Part shown: positions 62,201 to 64,000 of the stretch, piece after piece
Layout of the letters: each line of letters begins with the position of its first letter
Position numbering within the stretch: the first letter of the stretch is position 1
From: Streptomyces fulvoviolaceus
Lineage (GTDB): Bacteria; Actinomycetota; Actinomycetes; Streptomycetales; Streptomycetaceae
Length of the DNA stretch: 64,000 nt
Assembly: GCF_000718165.1 (NCBI RefSeq)
Contig: NZ_JOEY01000038.1
Location: 1-64,000, forward strand
Reading direction: 5' to 3'
Translations under genes and position numbers: made by a program
Notes under the pieces: generated by a model
What the model saw: the letters and a program-made list of their open reading frames with translations, nothing else
Told to the model about the DNA's origin: nothing
The model's database searches: none

Positions 62201-63150
62201 AGGTGGAGTACTACGAGTCCAGTTGGGGCGCCGTGCCCATGTTCTTCCGCCATGAACTGACGCTCGGAGCGGGCGAGCGCGTGCTCGAGGTCGTGGCCGA
62301 CAGCGCCCACGCACGGGACGCGGTGTTCGTCGACCTCGTGGCGGGCGCGGAGTCGACCGCGCTGGTCAGCGGTGCCGGCTGGGAGGCGGAGACGGGAGAG
62401 TGGCGCGGGCGTACCGTCGAACACGAGGGCCGCTGGGGGGAGTTGCAGCACTGTCTTGCCGCAGTACGGCCGCACCCGTTGCCGGACACCGAGTGGCTGA
62501 CCGGTGCTCCGGCGCTCGGTGCCGCCGTGCTCCGGCTGCGGTCCACCGACGACGTCCGTGAAGCGGCCCAGCGCTTCCGCTTCACCGTGCCGTCGGGAAC
62601 CGTGTCGGTCGACCTGCCGCTGGAGCTCCCCGGGTGGGTGCGGGTCGGAGGGGGCGCCGAACAACCGCTGAAGGGACAGGTTCTGACGCTGGATCAGCCA
62701 CTGCGAGAACCCACGGAGATCGAAGTGGTCACCGCACCCACGGCCACGCTGCGGGGCGGCTCCGCCTGGAGTGGGCCGGTCCGCGTCCGCACCGTACCGG
62801 CACCGATGCCACTGGGGGACTGGCGCTCGCTGGGGCTGGCCGGTTGGAGCGGGGGCGTGACCTACGCGCGGGAGCTGGAGGTGCCGGCCGGACCGGACCC
62901 GGTGCTGGACCTGGGGCGGGTGCGTGGCAGCGTCGCCGTCTTCCTCGACGGGGAACCCGTCGGCGAGGCGTTCTGTGCCCCGTACCGCTTCGCACTGCCC
63001 GGCACCGCCGGGCGCACCGTCCGCATCGAGGTGACGGTCAACAACACCCTGGCCCCCTATCTCGCCGAAGCCACGCCGACCGCCTGGGCGTTCCCGTCCC
63101 AGCGCTCGTCGGGCCTGCTGGGACCGGTGACGCTCCGGATCCCCGGCTGA
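59227..63150 (+). CDS. GH106-like glycoside hydrolase, probable alpha-L-rhamnosidase
   Basis: A 1307-residue enzyme. The N-terminal catalytic part begins PRDFGPTPLWWWSGAKVTRD and includes LWFYDQIGFSGANVQ near 105 and LGCDQSHPARSGYP near 300. It resembles the family 106 rhamnosidases by eye, though the match is not certain. The C-terminal 500 residues hold several beta-sandwich domains likely to bind carbohydrate. There is no signal peptide, so the enzyme should be cytoplasmic unless export is non-classical. The GTG start at 59227 follows GGAAGGA; the frame upstream passes through the operator. It is divergent from the sugar importer and ends three bases from the LacI gene. Length is greater than the usual 1000-1100. 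Confidence 0.78.
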   Translation: MISPALQQLFDAPPRDFGPTPLWWWSGAKVTRDRLAWQMRRFAEGGIHNLVVINLAPAGPSFGARTDDPPWFGEEWWARFTDACEIAGELGTRLWFYDQIGFSGANVQGSVTRRHPEAAGQALRSRRAVVAGGTVALQGSETLLGVYDANGARLYAEGTEPPDGTEVQLVLAVPTAFDYLAPHAVGLLLDAVHHAYDRRVPDHLGNVIAGSFQDELPGTNSWSRRFPEEFVARRGYDLLDHLPALFHDTTDARAAKIRADYYAVRAELTEEALFRPLATWHDERGMLLGCDQSHPARSGYPAQSTQIYSDYFRTHRWYGAAGSDHHGDAKVHSSMAHLYGHERVWIEAFHSSGWGGTLEETYDWLLPFLRSGANLYNPHASYFGTAGGWFEWAPPSTDWRQPYWQQYPAFSRAVARICSLLSWGTYSADVAVLHPTATMQALIPLDAPVKHFGDGRLGEGHAEVDETQRHYLDLCGTNNWLRPRIGTLDRHRVSFDVIDDASVQRAKAAEGALHIRDLAYTTVLLPSASVLEEETARRLTELLDSGGRVVVVGREPTAAAGSAGDDIVVAALSAHPRLERTSDAEAGAAAVADAAGYATGDVPLLVRRKGDAAVALVTAAFPDARAHPPRGHHEIDPARYAPTSSVTVRAVVAEAEIWNPATGTRRPGHVTVSDGVSTIEVPLEGAPAALVVWREGTPEARRFTPPPESARAIDISAGWAGRLVPTMDNTWGDLALPAGVTVAEPQTWTMRWTENDAPWEQTRVTYGNRVRVLPPVPSAQAPDPLDRASVEQVLSGTLPLAPADWGVSLYSSSRGIPDPEGLLGNKGLVPEEFVRVPVPGNGNIARVRTIVETDHRGPADLYVGAAAAKRVWWNGERLETGSSGYLASARVELERARNVLEYELADAEDRPLLISGAAGTPLGSCFCLSRPGGFAPRPQFMRLPDGVRPDGSVTYRGRVRIPRDGAEAVLVVGAAAGVTVLIDGAVVARQEKVEYYESSWGAVPMFFRHELTLGAGERVLEVVADSAHARDAVFVDLVAGAESTALVSGAGWEAETGEWRGRTVEHEGRWGELQHCLAAVRPHPLPDTEWLTGAPALGAAVLRLRSTDDVREAAQRFRFTVPSGTVSVDLPLELPGWVRVGGGAEQPLKGQVLTLDQPLREPTEIEVVTAPTATLRGGSAWSGPVRVRTVPAPMPLGDWRSLGLAGWSGGVTYARELEVPAGPDPVLDLGRVRGSVAVFLDGEPVGEAFCAPYRFALPGTAGRTVRIEVTVNNTLAPYLAEATPTAWAFPSQRSSGLLGPVTLRIPG

Positions 63151-63152
63151 GC

Positions 63153-64000
63153 TCAGATACCGGAGTGAGGCCGCGTGGAGTCGCGTAGGACGAGGTCCGG
63201 TGCGAACACCCTTGCCTCATGGGCGTGTTCGGCCCGGGCCTCCACCTCGTCGAGCAGCATCTCCACGGCCGCCCTGCCGAGATCCTCGACCGGCTGCCGG
63301 ACGGTCGTCAGGGTCGTCCCCACGAAGCTCGCGATGTCGAGGTCGCCGTAACCGACGACCTGTACGTCCTCGGGAATCTTCACGCCCCGCTCGCCGAGCC
63401 CGCGGCACAGGCCCGCGGCGAGGAAGTCGTTGGTGCAGAACACCCCGTCGGGCAGGTCGTCGAGCTCGCGGGCGATCTCCATGCCGTACGCCACCGTCAT
63501 CTCCTCGGCGACGACCTGGCCCAGCCGCGCCGCACGCCGGCTGCGCACCGCCTGCCGGGCGCCCTGGTAGCGGTCGGCGCACTGGCGGATGCCCCGTTCG
63601 CCGTTCACGACGAGGATGTCGAGCGCCCCGCAGTCCAGGAGATGCTGCACGGCGATACGGCCTCCGGCGACGTCGTCCACGGAGACGGAGCAGCCGTCCT
63701 CGGCCGACATCGCACGGTCGGCCAGCACCAGGGGAATGCCGCGCTCGCGCAGCCGGGACAGCCGGGTGGGGTCGGCGCTGAGCGGCACCACCACGGCCCC
63801 TACGGCCCGTTGCTCGACGAGCATGGTGAAGTAGCCCTGCTCCCGATCCGGTTGATCCCCGCTGTCGCAGAGCACGAGGGAGTAGCCGTGGTCGTACGCC
63901 GCGTCCGCGGCACCCCGTGCGATGCGGGAGTAGAACGAGTTGGCCACGTCGGGCAGCACCAGACCGATCGAGGACGAGTGCCCGGTCCGCAGACCGGCGG
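63153..64000 (-). CDS. LacI-family regulator (partial, cut by window end)
   Basis: The effector domain of a LacI/GalR regulator on the minus strand, from SSSIGLVLPDVANSFYSR to VLRDSTRPHSGI (about 280 residues present). The helix-turn-helix lies beyond base 64000. It converges on the glycosidase gene with 2 bases between their stops. It is the best candidate for the operators at 59059-59184. Confidence 0.9.
   Translation of the reverse strand, partial: AGLRTGHSSSIGLVLPDVANSFYSRIARGAADAAYDHGYSLVLCDSGDQPDREQGYFTMLVEQRAVGAVVVPLSADPTRLSRLRERGIPLVLADRAMSAEDGCSVSVDDVAGGRIAVQHLLDCGALDILVVNGERGIRQCADRYQGARQAVRSRRAARLGQVVAEEMTVAYGMEIARELDDLPDGVFCTNDFLAAGLCRGLGERGVKIPEDVQVVGYGDLDIASFVGTTLTTVRQPVEDLGRAAVEMLLDEVEARAEHAHEARVFAPDLVLRDSTRPHSGI

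Noticed and set aside
1..64000. CRISPR arrays, tRNA or rRNA genes, insertion sequences, prophage, and a replication origin
   Set aside because: No repeated spacer pattern, cloverleaf, ribosomal sequence, transposase or DnaA-box cluster was noticed on reading the window.

Overview
The window is chromosomal DNA from a high-GC actinomycete, almost certainly Streptomyces or a close relative. Codon third positions are strongly G/C. GTG starts and 4-nt ATGA/GTGA stop-start overlaps are common. Gene families are typical of the genus: SpoIIE-type phosphatases, Tat-exported lipoprotein binding proteins, many LacI/IclR/MarR regulators, and a sigma54-type activator without the sigma54-contact loop. I see no rRNA, tRNA, CRISPR array, insertion sequence, phage gene or replication origin. 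The window is dense in accessory, mostly catabolic operons; both ends are cut, and the last gene is partial.

Region 1 (1-14315) is carbohydrate metabolism. It holds a zinc dehydrogenase and IclR regulator divergent from an IlvD/Edd-type sugar-acid dehydratase. Next come a PAS-GAF-SpoIIE phosphatase-ATPase and a LacI-like ligand-binding protein with no DNA-binding domain. These lead into a sugar ABC importer (lipoprotein plus two permeases) and a GH31 glycosidase of alpha-xylosidase type. On the opposite strand lie a Gfo/Idh/MocA oxidoreductase and a ThuA-like protein.

Region 2 (14503-21740) is the standout locus: an actinobacterial version of the ebo cluster. In order it encodes EboC (UbiA-type prenyltransferase), an added TIM-barrel isomerase, EboA, EboB (TatD-like), EboE, EboF (alkaline-phosphatase fold) and a cytochrome P450, nearly all translationally coupled. 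EboD (dehydroquinate-synthase-like) is absent. Cyanobacterial ebo genes are implicated in moving precursors such as those of scytonemin to the periplasm; the substrate here is unknown.

Region 3 (22261-35116) holds an orphan branched-chain amino-acid-type binding lipoprotein, the decayed relic of a NarL-type two-component system, and a cell-envelope operon (GT2-GtrA protein, GT39/ArnT-like protein, OmpR-type regulator and kinase). A MarR/drug-efflux pair follows, with a probable leaderless promoter and operator, then Nudix and DUF1579 genes and an APC amino-acid permease.

Region 4 (35261-43310) looks like a resorcinol/hydroxyquinol degradation locus. A degenerate AAA+/Fis activator diverges from a VOC protein, a flavin hydroxylase, an intradiol (hydroxyquinol) dioxygenase, a maleylacetate reductase, a two-domain YceI protein and an LLM flavoprotein. 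Two good inverted repeats lie in the promoters. An MFS exporter and a small nucleotidyltransferase follow.

Region 5 (45213-56202) is a LacI-controlled operon of nine genes in tight succession: beta-hydroxyacid dehydrogenase, a creatinase/prolidase-fold enzyme, acetoin-dehydrogenase-like E1 alpha and beta, a branched-chain-type ABC importer including a permease-ATPase fusion, and an alpha/beta C-C hydrolase. Together they suggest uptake and breakdown of an unidentified substrate.

Region 6 (56207-64000) is another sugar locus: an L-fucose/L-arabinose-isomerase-like protein and a sugar MFS transporter divergent from a giant GH106-like rhamnosidase, then a LacI regulator cut by the window end. 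Two LacI-type operators lie in the divergent promoter.
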